Assembly: GCA_023390245.1 (NCBI GenBank)
Contig: JAEWDF010000086.1
Span: forward strand, 1-31,892
DNA: 31,892 nt
Source of the DNA: Pseudomonadota bacterium
GTDB lineage: Bacteria; Pseudomonadota; Alphaproteobacteria; Caulobacterales; Caulobacteraceae
Reading direction: 5' to 3'
This document shows, one piece after another, positions 1-9,700 of this stretch. A model generated the notes under the pieces. It ran no database searches and was not told where the DNA came from. It saw nothing but the letters and a program-made list of their open reading frames with translations. The position numbers and the translations under genes are program-made. Position 1 is the stretch's first letter. The number at the start of each line of letters is the position of its first letter.

Positions 1-2
1 AG

Positions 3-2450
3 GCGATCAGCACCTATACGGACAGCGGCGACATCACCATCAGGGCCGGGCACACGACGGTGTCGGGCCTGTACGCCAGCGGGGTCGCGGCCGAGAGCCA
101 GACCGGCAACATCCACATCGTCAGCGAGCAGGTCGATTCGACCGCCGAGGGCGCCGCGGCGGTCGCGGCCTACACCTACGTCGGCGGCGACATCCTGATC
201 GAGAGCGGCAAGGTGACGGCGGTCTCGGCCGGGGTCCAGGCGGTGGGCGCCGCCGACATCGCGATCCGCTCGGGGACGGTGGACATCGTCGGGGAGGGAC
301 GCGCGATGGGCGTCTTCGCCCAGACGCCCGACGGCTCCATCGACATCGTCAGCCAGACCATCCGCAACAGCACGGCGGGCGGGCGCGGCGTCTACGCCGA
401 ATCCGGCGGCGCGCTGGCGATCCAGAGCGAGTCCATCGTGACGACCGGCCAGTCGACGATCGCGCCGGCCACCGGCCTGACCCTGGGCGCGGAGGGCGTT
501 CGCGCCCTGGCGGCCGGGCCGGTCTCGATCCGCAGCGGCGCGATCTCGACGACCGGCGACTACGCCACGGCCATCGTCGCCACGAGCAATGGCGGCGATG
601 TCGACATCGTCAGCGGCGACATCGTCACGGCGGGGGCTTCGGCGCATGGCGTCAGCGTGGTCGCCGCCGGCGACGCCCGGATCTCCACCGGCGACATCCT
701 GGCAACCGGCGCGGACGCCAACGGCCTTCAGGTCAAGGCGTCGAACCTGACCCTGAACGTCACCGGCGACGTGATCTCGGAACAGGGCTATGGCGCCTAT
801 GTCGACGTGCAGGGCGCGGCCACGATCAATCTGGCGGCGGGAACCTCCATCCAGGGCGGGAACGTAGGCCTTTATCTGAACAGCACCGGCGCCTCGACCA
901 TCAACATCCTGGGCGAGATCGTCGGCCTGAACGGCCAGGCGCTGCGGGTCGAGGGCGCCCCGGTCACCATCAACAACAATTCGAACACCATCATCGGCGG
1001 CATCGAGCTGACCGACGGCGACGACACCTTCAACAACAACGGCACCTGGCGCCCGGCCGGCGTCACCGACTTCGGCGACGGTAACGACGTGGTCGTCAAC
1101 AACGGCCTGTTCGAGGCGAAGAGCGGCAGCGTGAGCATCCTGGGTCTGGAGACCTTCCAGAACGAGGGACGGATGGATCTGCGCAACGGCCAGCTGGGCG
1201 ACACCGTCGACCTGGGCGGCGCAGCCTATATCGGCGGCGCCAATGCACAGCTGCTGGTGGACGTCGACTTCGCCACGGGCCAGAGCGACACCCTGGCGGT
1301 GGGCTCGGCCACGGGGACCACCCAGATCGTGGTCAACAACATCTCGACCCAGCAGGGCTTCAGTTCCGGCCTGAAGTTCATCGATTCGGCCGAACCGCTT
1401 TCGGGCGACGAGTTCGTCCTTGATCCGGCCTCCATCGAGGACGGTTTCATCGACTACGATCTCGAATTCGATCCGAAGACCAATTCGTTCATCGTCAAGG
1501 CCCTGCCGAGCAGCGACTCCGTCTCCATGCTCCGGGCCGGGGCGGCGGCGCAGGACTACGCCTCCAAGTCGGGCGAGGCCTGGAGCGGCCGGATGGAGGA
1601 TCTTCGCGACAGCGATTTCGCCGGCGTGGGCCGTAGCCGTCCGACCGAGGTCTGGGGCCAGATGCTGTTCGGGGCCCGCGACATGGACCAGGTCGGCGAC
1701 TTCGACCTGATGGGGACGGTCTCGACGCGCGACATCTCGGCCGACACGCGGTGGTACGGCGGCCAGGTCGGCGTCGATCACCAGATGGGCGGACTGGTGC
1801 TCGGCTTCACGGCGGGCCTGATGAAGTACGAAATGGACTTCACGGCGGACGAGAACGGCTTCGAGCTCGACGGCTACAATGTCGGCGTCTACGGCTCTTG
1901 GGCGACGGGCGGGCTGCGCCTGAGCGCCCTCGCCAAGGTCGATTCCTTCGACGCCACGGCCAATCTGCGCGAACTGGGCGCACAGGCGGACTTCGATGGT
2001 TCCAGCTACGACTTCCAGGGCGAAGCCTCCTATCGCTTCGGCTCCGAGGGCCTGTTCGTCGAGCCGGTGGTCGGGGCCGACTGGATCAAGGTCGACCTGG
2101 ACGGCTTCAGCGCCGCCGGCGCGACGGCCGACTTCGACAAGCTGACCAGCCTCAAGGTCCGGGCCGGCGGCCGCATCGGCGGGGTGTGGCGCTCGGGCCC
2201 CTACACCTTCGTGCCCAGCGTGGGCGCCTATGCGATCGACGAGCGGAAGGGGGAGAACCAGATGGACTTCGCCCTGGGCGCGTCCGGCTACACCGTCACG
2301 GACCAGCCGTTCGACTCGCGCGGTCGCGCAGACCTGGGCCTGACCATGACCGGGCCGCAAGGCTTCAACGCCTGGGTGAAGGGGGAATTCGACTTTGGCG
2401 ACGGGGTCTCCGGCCAGACGCTGCGCCTCGGCTTCCGCGTCAGCTGGTAG
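3..2450 (+). CDS. Autotransporter with repetitive passenger and C-terminal beta-barrel (5' end outside window)
   Basis: The reading frame is open to the left edge, so this is the 3' part of a longer gene; 815 residues are visible and the signal peptide lies outside. Roughly residues 1-270 are imperfect repeats with a core like SGDI..TG..A.GV, rich in Gly, Ala, Ser, Thr and Asp, as expected for a right-handed beta-helix passenger. An Asn/Asp-rich stretch follows (DGDDTFNNNG, GDGNDVVVNNG). From about residue 545 (RPTEVWGQMLFGARD) to the end there is an autotransporter barrel of about 270 residues with alternating aromatic strands, ending LGFRVSW with an aromatic last residue as in outer-membrane barrels. 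By family knowledge the barrel inserts in the outer membrane and exposes or releases the passenger. Function of the passenger (adhesion, aggregation) cannot be read from the sequence. A GTG at position 60 is internal and not the real start. Confidence 0.88.
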   Translation, partial: AISTYTDSGDITIRAGHTTVSGLYASGVAAESQTGNIHIVSEQVDSTAEGAAAVAAYTYVGGDILIESGKVTAVSAGVQAVGAADIAIRSGTVDIVGEGRAMGVFAQTPDGSIDIVSQTIRNSTAGGRGVYAESGGALAIQSESIVTTGQSTIAPATGLTLGAEGVRALAAGPVSIRSGAISTTGDYATAIVATSNGGDVDIVSGDIVTAGASAHGVSVVAAGDARISTGDILATGADANGLQVKASNLTLNVTGDVISEQGYGAYVDVQGAATINLAAGTSIQGGNVGLYLNSTGASTINILGEIVGLNGQALRVEGAPVTINNNSNTIIGGIELTDGDDTFNNNGTWRPAGVTDFGDGNDVVVNNGLFEAKSGSVSILGLETFQNEGRMDLRNGQLGDTVDLGGAAYIGGANAQLLVDVDFATGQSDTLAVGSATGTTQIVVNNISTQQGFSSGLKFIDSAEPLSGDEFVLDPASIEDGFIDYDLEFDPKTNSFIVKALPSSDSVSMLRAGAAAQDYASKSGEAWSGRMEDLRDSDFAGVGRSRPTEVWGQMLFGARDMDQVGDFDLMGTVSTRDISADTRWYGGQVGVDHQMGGLVLGFTAGLMKYEMDFTADENGFELDGYNVGVYGSWATGGLRLSALAKVDSFDATANLRELGAQADFDGSSYDFQGEASYRFGSEGLFVEPVVGADWIKVDLDGFSAAGATADFDKLTSLKVRAGGRIGGVWRSGPYTFVPSVGAYAIDERKGENQMDFALGASGYTVTDQPFDSRGRADLGLTMTGPQGFNAWVKGEFDFGDGVSGQTLRLGFRVSW

Positions 2451-2472
2451 GCCTTTCCCTCGTGTCAGCGTG

Positions 2473-2507
2473 AGCGGCGGCGTCTCCGGACGCCGCCGCT
2501 TTCGTTT
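2473..2507 (+). terminator. Intrinsic terminator between convergent genes
   Basis: A perfect 12-bp stem, AGCGGCGGCGTC (2473-2484) against GACGCCGCCGCT (2489-2500), is closed by a TCCG loop that fits the stable UNCG class. It is followed on the plus strand by TTCGTTT. It starts 23 bp after the autotransporter stop and 20 bp before the stop of the convergent LacI gene. The U-rich tail is only on the plus side, so it should work better for the autotransporter, though the hairpin also lies at the end of the minus-strand operon. Confidence 0.75.
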
Positions 2508-2519
2508 GGCGCCGAGATC

Positions 2520-3554
2520 TCAGGGCGCCTTGGCCGTCGAGCCACGCTCGATGAAGTCGAACGGGACGACGATGCGGGCGGGCAGGTCGGCCTCGCCGGC
2601 CTTGGCGCGGATCAGCAGGTCGGCCGCGGCGGCGCTCATGTCGGCGATGGGCTGGATGACGGCCGAGAGGTCGGCGAAGCGGGCCAGCGGCGTATTGTCG
2701 AAACTGACGACGGACAGGTCCGCCGGAACCCGGCGGCCGAGGCGCTCCGCCGTCCGGACGGCCGCGACCGCCATGCGGTCGTTGCTGGCCACGATGGCGG
2801 TGGGCGGGACGGGCGACGACAGCAGCGCCTCGGCCGCCTGGACCCCGGATTCATAGGAGAAGTCTCCGCGCCCGATCAGCGCCGGATCATCCAGCCCCTC
2901 GGCCGCCATGGCCTGGCGATACCCCTCCAGGCGCGCGGCGCTGAGCGCATAGGCGTTGCTGCCCGTGACGAAGGCGATGCGCCGATGCCCCAGGGCGCGC
3001 AGCCGCTCGACCGCGTGCGCGGCGGCCTTGCCGTCGTCCATGGAGATGGCGAAGCCGTCGCCCGTCGCGACCGAGCCGATGCGGGCGAAGGGCAGGCCCA
3101 GCCGGCTCAGCAATTCGGTGATGGCCGGATTGTCCGAATGGGGCGGGGTCAGGATGACGCCGTCCGGATGCAGGGCGCCGATGGCCGCCGTCACCTCGCG
3201 CTCCACATGTTCGGAGCGCGTGTCGACCAGTTCGAAGATCATGCGGTAGCCGCGCGTCTCACACTTCAGCATGCCGCCCATCAGCATCTGGTCGACCCAG
3301 TCGGTGCCTTCGCCCGAACGCCAGCCTTCGATGGTGCGGTCGCGGTCGTTCAGCGCCATCAGCAGATAGGAGCGGGACCCGCCCAGGCGGCGCGCCGCCA
3401 GGCTGGGGACGTAGCCGAGCTTGGCCACGGCGGCGAGCACGCGCTCCTGCACGACGGGCCGCACGTTCGGTTCCTTGTTGATCACGCGCGACACGGTCTG
3501 GAGCGACACGCCGGCCTCGGCGGCGACGTGTTTGATGGTTACCGCGCGGCGCAA
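2520..3554 (-). CDS. LacI-family transcriptional repressor
   Basis: 344 residues, the usual LacI/GalR length. Residues about 5-58 form the LacI-type helix-turn-helix and hinge helix (TIKHVAAEAGVSLQTVSRVI, then SLAARRL); the hinge Leu normally intercalates at a central CpG of the operator. Residues about 62-335 match the periplasmic-binding-protein-like effector domain (for example AIVASNDRMAVAAVRTAERL and DLSVVSFDNTP), so a sugar or sugar derivative is the likely effector. The start is a TTG preceded by AAGGA at 9 nt; no ATG lies near and the domain begins five residues in, so the TTG start is credible. It is the last gene of the minus-strand glycoside operon, 61 bp after the second halogenase, which would give negative feedback on its own synthesis. 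Probable targets are the two CG-centred palindromes at 12509 and 12552. Confidence 0.9.
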   Translation of the reverse strand: MRRAVTIKHVAAEAGVSLQTVSRVINKEPNVRPVVQERVLAAVAKLGYVPSLAARRLGGSRSYLLMALNDRDRTIEGWRSGEGTDWVDQMLMGGMLKCETRGYRMIFELVDTRSEHVEREVTAAIGALHPDGVILTPPHSDNPAITELLSRLGLPFARIGSVATGDGFAISMDDGKAAAHAVERLRALGHRRIAFVTGSNAYALSAARLEGYRQAMAAEGLDDPALIGRGDFSYESGVQAAEALLSSPVPPTAIVASNDRMAVAAVRTAERLGRRVPADLSVVSFDNTPLARFADLSAVIQPIADMSAAAADLLIRAKAGEADLPARIVVPFDFIERGSTAKAP

Positions 3555-3615
3555 GCGTATGGTTCCTTGTTCCCCGACGGCATTCTGTCAGCTTTGCCCA
3601 TCGGCAGGCAAGCGC

Positions 3616-5160
3616 TCACGCCGGAACCGGCAGGTCGACGGCGGGCGCCGGACAGTGGGCGGCCAGGAAGTCGCCGTGCGTCGGCAGGTCGCGCACGAAG
3701 CGGTCCAGGATGTCGGCCGCCCGGTCCATCTCCTCGGTCATGCCGGCGAAGTCGATGCGGTCGACCAGCGGATTGTAGCCGCGCGGCCGGACTCCCATGC
3801 CATCCAGGATCGCCTGCCAGTTGACGCCCCGGAACAGGGGGTCAAGCGCCTCCGTCACGGCCCCGCTGGCGCGGAAGACCTCGATCCTGTGCCGGAGCCC
3901 TTCCGGCAGGGCCATGTCCCGGTACTCGCGCCAGAAGGCCGTGTCGTCGCGCCGGGTCAGGACATAGTGCAGGACCACGAAGTCGCGGATCTCCTCATAG
4001 TCCATCGTCATGCGGCGGTTGTACTCGGTGGCCAGGTGCGGATCGCAGTCCAGGTCCGGCATCAGGCGGAAGAAGAACTCCATGCCGCGATGGATCAGGT
4101 GGATGGCGGTCGATTCCAGCGGTTCGATGAAGCCGCTCGCGAGCCCTAGCGACAGGACGTTGCGGTCCCAGATCCGCTCGCGCACCCCGGTCCGGAACGG
4201 CACCACCATGGGGTCCGTCACCGGCCGCCCCTCGACCTGGGCCATCAGTACGGCGGTCGCCTCGTCGTCGGAGAGGTGGCGGCTGGAGAAGACGTGGCCG
4301 TTGCCCGTGCGGTGCTGCAACGGGATGCGCCAGCGCCAGCCGCAGTCCTGGGCGTGGACGAGGGTGTAGGGTTGCGGTTCGCCCCGGTTCTCGGTCTGGA
4401 CGGCGATGGCGCGGTCGCACAGCAGCCAGGGCGACCAGTCCGTCCAGCCGACCCCCAGGGCCTTGCCGATCAGCAGCCCGCGGAAGCCGGAGCAGTCGAT
4501 GAAGAAGTCGGCTTCGACGACCTTGCCGGACCTGAGCTTCAGCGCCTGGACGAAGCCGTCGGGACGCAGGCTCACGTCCTCGACCAGGCCCTCGGTGCGG
4601 GTCACCCCCCGCGCCTCGGCGAAGCGGCGCAGATAGGCGGCCGCCCGCTTGGCGTCGACGTGGAGGGCGTAGGTCGCGCTGTGGATCGGGGTGCGCTGGG
4701 CCTTGAACGGCAGCATGAAGCGGCCGTGCCGCGCCATGACCGCCGAGGGGGCGAAATCCATCAGCGGCCGCGCATAGCCGCCCTGCCGCGCCTTCAGCCA
4801 GACCTGGTAGAAATCGCTGACGTCGACCGGCGCGCCGATGGCGCCGAAGGCGTGGAAATAGCTTTCGCCCTTTTCGCCCCAGTCGTCGAAGCGGACGCCC
4901 AGCTTGAAACTGGCCTGGGTCTCCCGGACGAATTCCTGCTCGTTGACGCCGAGGCGCGCCAGCAGCTGCATGAAGGGCGGGATGGTGGATTCGCCGACGC
5001 CGATCGTGCCGATGTCGTCGGATTCGACCAGTTCGATCTCCGCCATCCGCCCTTTGAAATGCTCGGCCATCATGGCGGCTGCGATCCAGCCGGCGGTACC
5101 GCCGCCGACGATGCAGATCTTCTTCAGGGGACGGCGGGGCTGGTCCATGGCGAGGCTCAT
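3616..5160 (-). CDS. Flavin-dependent halogenase-like protein (tryptophan halogenase family), second copy
   Basis: 514 residues, normal for the PrnA/RebH-type family. Visible motifs: FAD-binding VGGGTAG at about residues 18-24, the conserved Lys (SFKLGVRF, K86) equivalent to the catalytic Lys of PrnA, the diagnostic WxWxIP motif (WRWRIP, 275-280), and FIEPLEST with Glu349-Ser350 matching the PrnA Glu-Ser pair. All key residues of an active FADH2-dependent halogenase are therefore present. The ATG at 5160 is one base after the stop of the preceding paralogue (TGA-G-ATG), so translation is probably coupled; a TTG 33 bp upstream is a less likely start. Family members next to TonB receptors are common in Caulobacter and Xanthomonas, and some characterised ones prefer indole or bromide over free tryptophan. 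The natural substrate here is unknown. Confidence 0.88.
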   Translation of the reverse strand: MSLAMDQPRRPLKKICIVGGGTAGWIAAAMMAEHFKGRMAEIELVESDDIGTIGVGESTIPPFMQLLARLGVNEQEFVRETQASFKLGVRFDDWGEKGESYFHAFGAIGAPVDVSDFYQVWLKARQGGYARPLMDFAPSAVMARHGRFMLPFKAQRTPIHSATYALHVDAKRAAAYLRRFAEARGVTRTEGLVEDVSLRPDGFVQALKLRSGKVVEADFFIDCSGFRGLLIGKALGVGWTDWSPWLLCDRAIAVQTENRGEPQPYTLVHAQDCGWRWRIPLQHRTGNGHVFSSRHLSDDEATAVLMAQVEGRPVTDPMVVPFRTGVRERIWDRNVLSLGLASGFIEPLESTAIHLIHRGMEFFFRLMPDLDCDPHLATEYNRRMTMDYEEIRDFVVLHYVLTRRDDTAFWREYRDMALPEGLRHRIEVFRASGAVTEALDPLFRGVNWQAILDGMGVRPRGYNPLVDRIDFAGMTEEMDRAADILDRFVRDLPTHGDFLAAHCPAPAVDLPVPA

Positions 5161-5161
5161 C

Positions 5162-6688
5162 TCAGGCGGCCTGATCGCGGTCGAGCGCCGCAAGGAATTG
5201 GGCGTGGTCGGGTGCAGAAGCGACCAGGCGGGCGATGTTGTCGCGCATCTCCTCCAGGCTGCGCGCCAGATAGGCGGGATTCATGGCGTCCGCGCCCGGA
5301 TCGTGGTCGTCGGGATAGAGGCCGAAGCCGTCGTAGATCGCCAGCCAGCTGGCCGGATGGAACATCTCCCAGCGATAGCGGACGAACTGGCCGCGCGCGG
5401 TCCACAGGGCGATCTTGCGTTCCAGCGTCTCGGGCACGGCCATCTCGCGGCAGTCGCGCCAGAAGGCCGAATCCGTCCGGCGGTTCAGCTTGTAGTGCAG
5501 GATGATGAAGTCGCGCACGCGCTCCATCTCGCGCGCCGACTGGTCGTTGTACTCGTCGATCAGCGGCTGCCGGAAGCGGCGGTCGGGGAACAGTTGTTTC
5601 AGCCGTTCGATGCCGGTCTCGATCACGGCGATGCTGGTGCTCTCCAGCGGTTCCAGGAAGCCGGCGGACAGGCCGATGGCGACGCAGTTCTTCGCCCACG
5701 CCCGGGCGCGGCGGCCGGGCTGGAACGGAATGCGGCGCGGCTCCGTCAGCGGATCGCCCAGGAGACGGGGCAGGAGTTCGGCCAGCGCTTCGTCGTCGCT
5801 CATGTGGGCGCTGGAGAAGACCAGGCCGTTGCCGGCGCGATGGCGCAGGGGGATGCCCCACTGCCAGCCGGCCGACCGGGCGGTGACGCGGGTGAAGGGC
5901 GCGGGCGGCTCGCCCGGGCGATTGGCGCTCTGCACCGCGAAGGCGGCGTCGCAGGGCAGCCAGCGGCTCCAGCCCTCGAAGCCGACGCCCAGCGCCTGGC
6001 CCAGCACCAGGGCGCGGAAGCCGGAGCAGTCGACGAACAGGTCGCCCTCGATCTCGCGCCCGTCCTCCAGCGTCAGGGCGCGGACGAAGCCGTCCTCCGG
6101 GCGCAGTTCGACCGACCGGATGCGGGCGTCGATGCGGGCGCAGCCGCCGGCCTCGGCGTAGGCGCGCAGATGCCGGGCGAACAGGCTGGCGTCCAGATGC
6201 AGCGCCCAGTCGAACACCGACAGGGTGGAGGTCGGATTGGCCGCGGGACGGTTGAACTTGCCGGCGGCGGCCAGGGCGGCGCCCAGGGAGTAGGCGGCCA
6301 GCGGCGTCGCGTCGCCGCCTTGGCGCTGCTTCAGCCAGTAGTGATGAAATCCGATTCCGCGCACATCGTGGCCGTAATGGCCGAACGGATGGATGAAGTC
6401 CGACCCCGGCCCGGACCAGTCGAGGAAGCGGATGCCCAGCTTGCACGTCGCCTGGGTGGCGCGCATCACGTCCTCGTCGCGCAGACCCAGTTGGGCGTAG
6501 AAGCGGCGGATGGTCGGGATCGTCGCCTCGCCGACGCCGATCGTTCCGATCTCGGAGGATTCGACGACCGTGATCTTCACCGGCGTCGAACGGAAATGCT
6601 GGACCAGGGCCGCGGCCGTCATCCAGCCGGCGGTCCCGCCGCCGACGATGACGATGGATCGGATGCGAGCGTCTGAGGTCTCGTCCAT
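5162..6688 (-). CDS. Flavin-dependent halogenase-like protein (tryptophan halogenase family), first copy
   Basis: 508 residues. The FAD-binding glycine motif VGGGTAG is at about 15-21, the conserved Lys in TCKLGIRF is K83, WxWxIP appears as WQWGIP (275-280), and FLEPLEST carries Glu349-Ser350. These match the catalytic and flavin-channel signatures of FADH2-dependent halogenases. I chose the ATG at 6688; the GTG at 6727 has no ribosome-binding site and lies inside a terminator-like hairpin. The gene follows the TonB receptor after 75 bp that hold that hairpin and is itself followed without a gap by a paralogue with the same motif spacing, which suggests a tandem duplication or a heteromeric pair. 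It has no signal peptide, so it acts in the cytoplasm. It needs reduced flavin, plausibly from the reductase gene at 12686. Confidence 0.88.
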   Translation of the reverse strand: MDETSDARIRSIVIVGGGTAGWMTAAALVQHFRSTPVKITVVESSEIGTIGVGEATIPTIRRFYAQLGLRDEDVMRATQATCKLGIRFLDWSGPGSDFIHPFGHYGHDVRGIGFHHYWLKQRQGGDATPLAAYSLGAALAAAGKFNRPAANPTSTLSVFDWALHLDASLFARHLRAYAEAGGCARIDARIRSVELRPEDGFVRALTLEDGREIEGDLFVDCSGFRALVLGQALGVGFEGWSRWLPCDAAFAVQSANRPGEPPAPFTRVTARSAGWQWGIPLRHRAGNGLVFSSAHMSDDEALAELLPRLLGDPLTEPRRIPFQPGRRARAWAKNCVAIGLSAGFLEPLESTSIAVIETGIERLKQLFPDRRFRQPLIDEYNDQSAREMERVRDFIILHYKLNRRTDSAFWRDCREMAVPETLERKIALWTARGQFVRYRWEMFHPASWLAIYDGFGLYPDDHDPGADAMNPAYLARSLEEMRDNIARLVASAPDHAQFLAALDRDQAA

Positions 6689-6707
6689 GACCTGTCCGGA
6701 ATAAGCT

Positions 6708-6746
6708 AAAAAATGGGCCGGCGACACGAAGATTGCATCGCCGGCC
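6708..6746 (-). terminator. Intrinsic terminator or attenuator between receptor and halogenase genes
   Basis: Read on the minus strand, GGCCGGCGA pairs perfectly over 9 bp with TCGCCGGCC around a 13-nt loop, then comes CA and a run of six T (6713-6708). It begins 18 bp after the receptor stop codon and ends 19 bp before the halogenase start. This is the textbook form of a Rho-independent terminator. Because the downstream genes have no obvious promoter of their own, it probably works as a partial terminator that lowers halogenase and repressor levels and protects the 3' end of the GH3-receptor message. Confidence 0.8.
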
Positions 6747-6763
6747 AGTCGCTCAGGAAGACA

Positions 6764-9700
6764 TCAGAACCGCGCGCGGATTCCGATGGAGTAGCGCGGC
6801 TCGAACTGGTTGCGGTTGTGGAACTGCTTCTGTCCCGGTTCGAATTCGATGTAGTATTGCTCGATCTCGCCGAAGATGTTCGACCCGTTGGCGTAGATCG
6901 TCACCATGTCGTTGATGTCATAGGTGATGTTGGCGTCCACGTACTGGGCCGTGTCCTGATAGATCGGGATCTGGCCGAAGGTGCCGGACAGGCGCGGGGT
7001 GCGGTAGTTCCACGCCACGCGGGCCTGCAGCCGATCACCCTGGTACCAGACCGCGGCGTTGACCGACTGTTCCGAGTTGTCCGGGAACGGCAGGTCCTGA
7101 CCCGCCAGGTTCTGCGCGTTCTGTGAGCTGTCGGAATAGGTGTAGCTGCCGTCGAAGCCGAAGTCGGACCAGATCGGCGTGTCGATGAAGTCCGACAGGC
7201 CGATCTTCGCCCCGATCTCGACGCCCTGGAGCTCGCCGCCGGCGCCCTGGACGGGGCGATTGACGTCGACCAGGCGACGCACCACGCCGTCCCCGTCAGG
7301 ATATTCGCCGCTGGCCGGAATGGTCGCGCGGGTGACGAAGCTGTCGATGTTCAGCCGGAAGAGGCCGATGTTGAACAGCGTCGCGGGGCCGTAATAGTAC
7401 TCCAGCGCCAAATCGTAGTTGTCCGACCGCCAGGGGTTCAGTTCCGGGCTGCCGTTCAGGGTCGCCCCTGTCACGCGACGGACCCCCACCGGCGGCGCCG
7501 TCGGATCGTCCGGCGTCGGGCCCAGGGAATCGGCCGTCGTGATCGTCACGCCGCCGCCGTAGTTGCCGAGATCCAGCGGGATCATCGTCTTGGCGTAGGC
7601 GAAGCGCAGGCGCAGCCTGTCGTTGAAGTCGTAGGCCAGGTTCACCGACGGCAGCCAGTCCGTGTAGCTGCGGCTGGAGATGGTGTCGCCGACGTCGTTG
7701 TTGGTGTCGCCATAGGCGCGAACGTCGCCGGTCAGGTTCTGACGCACACGCAGTTCGGTCCGCACCATGCGGACGCCGACATCGCCGGTCAGCTGCCCGA
7801 ACAGAATGTTCCCGTTCACATAGGCGCTGTCCTCATAGAGGTCGACGTCATAGCTGTTGCCGGGAATGATCACGTCATAGGCGTTGCCGAAGACGCGTTC
7901 CTGGAAGGCCCGCACATTGTCGAAGTCACGCGGATCGGCCACCCACACGCCCGGCAGGCCCGAGGTGATCGAGCCGAAGTCGTCCAGGAAATAGGTGTTG
8001 TTGTTCTCGCGCAGCCGCGTCGGCCGGTTGACCGTATAGGCCTGGAAGCAGGTCGGCGCGTTCGGCGTCGCCACCGTGCACTGGCCTGGCGTTGCCGCAA
8101 CGTCCTGGGCCGGATCAAAGGCCGGGTTGGTCACGAACTCGCCAGCGGTGCACTGCGACTGGTCCATGGCCACGTCGATGGCCTTCCACTGGGCCGAGCA
8201 GCCCGCCGGATTGCCTTCGCCGACGCCTTCGTAGAAGTCCGAGAACAGGTGGAAGTTGGTGATTTCCACCTCGCGCGCACTGTGACGCACGCCGGCGTCA
8301 ATGCGGTTCAGGAAGCCGAAGGCCGGGCCCTGCTGGAAGTCATACGAGCCATCGAAGCGCACGACCGTCAGGTCGGAGTTGTTGCGCTGATTGCCTTCCG
8401 ACGAATAGGCGCCGACCGTATAGCTGTCGAGATTGGCCATGTACTGGCTCAGCGGCACATTGCCGAGGCCGCCCGAGATCGGGTTCTCGAAACCGCTCCA
8501 AACCAGCTTGTCGCCGCCGACGTTGATGTGGACCTGCGGGTCCTCGCCATAGCCGAGCGGGTTTGGATCGACGTAGCGCCCGCCCTGGCTGCCGATCACG
8601 CCGTTGGTGTATTGCGACGAAGGATAGAGGGCTGCGATCGCGGCGGGATAGAACGGACCACGCGTCCGATCGGCTTCGTTGCGGAACAGGGTGAAGGTCC
8701 GGTCTGGACCATAATGCCAGTTCGACAGGTCGCCCTGCACCTGGCCGTTCATGCTCAGCAGCGAGGCGTCGGCCTTGATCGCGCGGGCGTGGAAGGTGAA
8801 GGGGCCGCCCTTGTCGTAGTCCAGTTCCAGGTTGAAGTTCTTGGACTCCGTCTCCGTCACGCGGTTGACGGTGAAGGAGTTCAGCCACCAGACGTCCAGG
8901 TCGTATTCGCTGACGTTCAGCCAGGGCTGGTGATTGTCCGGGTCCGACACGCCCGTCTGGACATAGTCGGTCGGCGTCGTCCAGGTGACGCCGCTCCAGC
9001 GGTTGGAGACGTTCAGGCCGGCGGCGCGATTGTATTCGGTCTGCTTGGTGTAGAAGACCTCGCCGGTCAGGCGGATGCCGTCTTCCAGGTCGAACTGGAA
9101 GGCGCCGTTGATGCCGGTGCGCTCGCGCTCGACCACCCGGTTGAAGGTCTCGTATCCATGGGGCGCGATCCAGTTGGGATCGGTGACCGTCGCCGGGTCG
9201 CTCCAGGAGTTGTTGCCGTTCAGGCCGCCGGCGACGCCGGAATAGTTGTTGCCCAGGTTGGATTCGCTGACCACGCCGGACACCATCACGCCCAGCCGGT
9301 CGCCGCGCCAGTTCAGCAGGCCGTTGAACAGATAGTCGTCCTGCTTGGTGCGCTCGCCGGTCTGGTATTCGGCGGCGGCGAAGGTGGTGGCGCCGTAGTC
9401 GAAGTCCATCGGCCGGCGGGTGCGCAGGTCGATGGTGCCCGAGATGCCGGACAGGGCGTTGCGCACGTCCTGCGACTTGAACACGACGATCGAGCTCATC
9501 AGCTGCGACGGCACATCATTCAGGTTCGGCTGGGCGCTGCCCAGGTTGCCCGGCGCCAGATACTGCTCGCCGTTCAGCAGGGTGATGACCTGCGGCAGGC
9601 CGCGGATGTTGACGGTCGAACCTTCGCCGGCGTTGCGCTGGACCTGGATGCCCGAGATGCGCTGCAGCGCGTCGGCGACGGTGACGTCGGGCAGCTTGCC

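Noticed and set aside
3609..3618. CAAGCGCTCA before the LacI gene as a third operator
   Set aside because: Only the central AGCGCT is symmetric, it overlaps the stop of the halogenase gene, and it does not match the two better sites.
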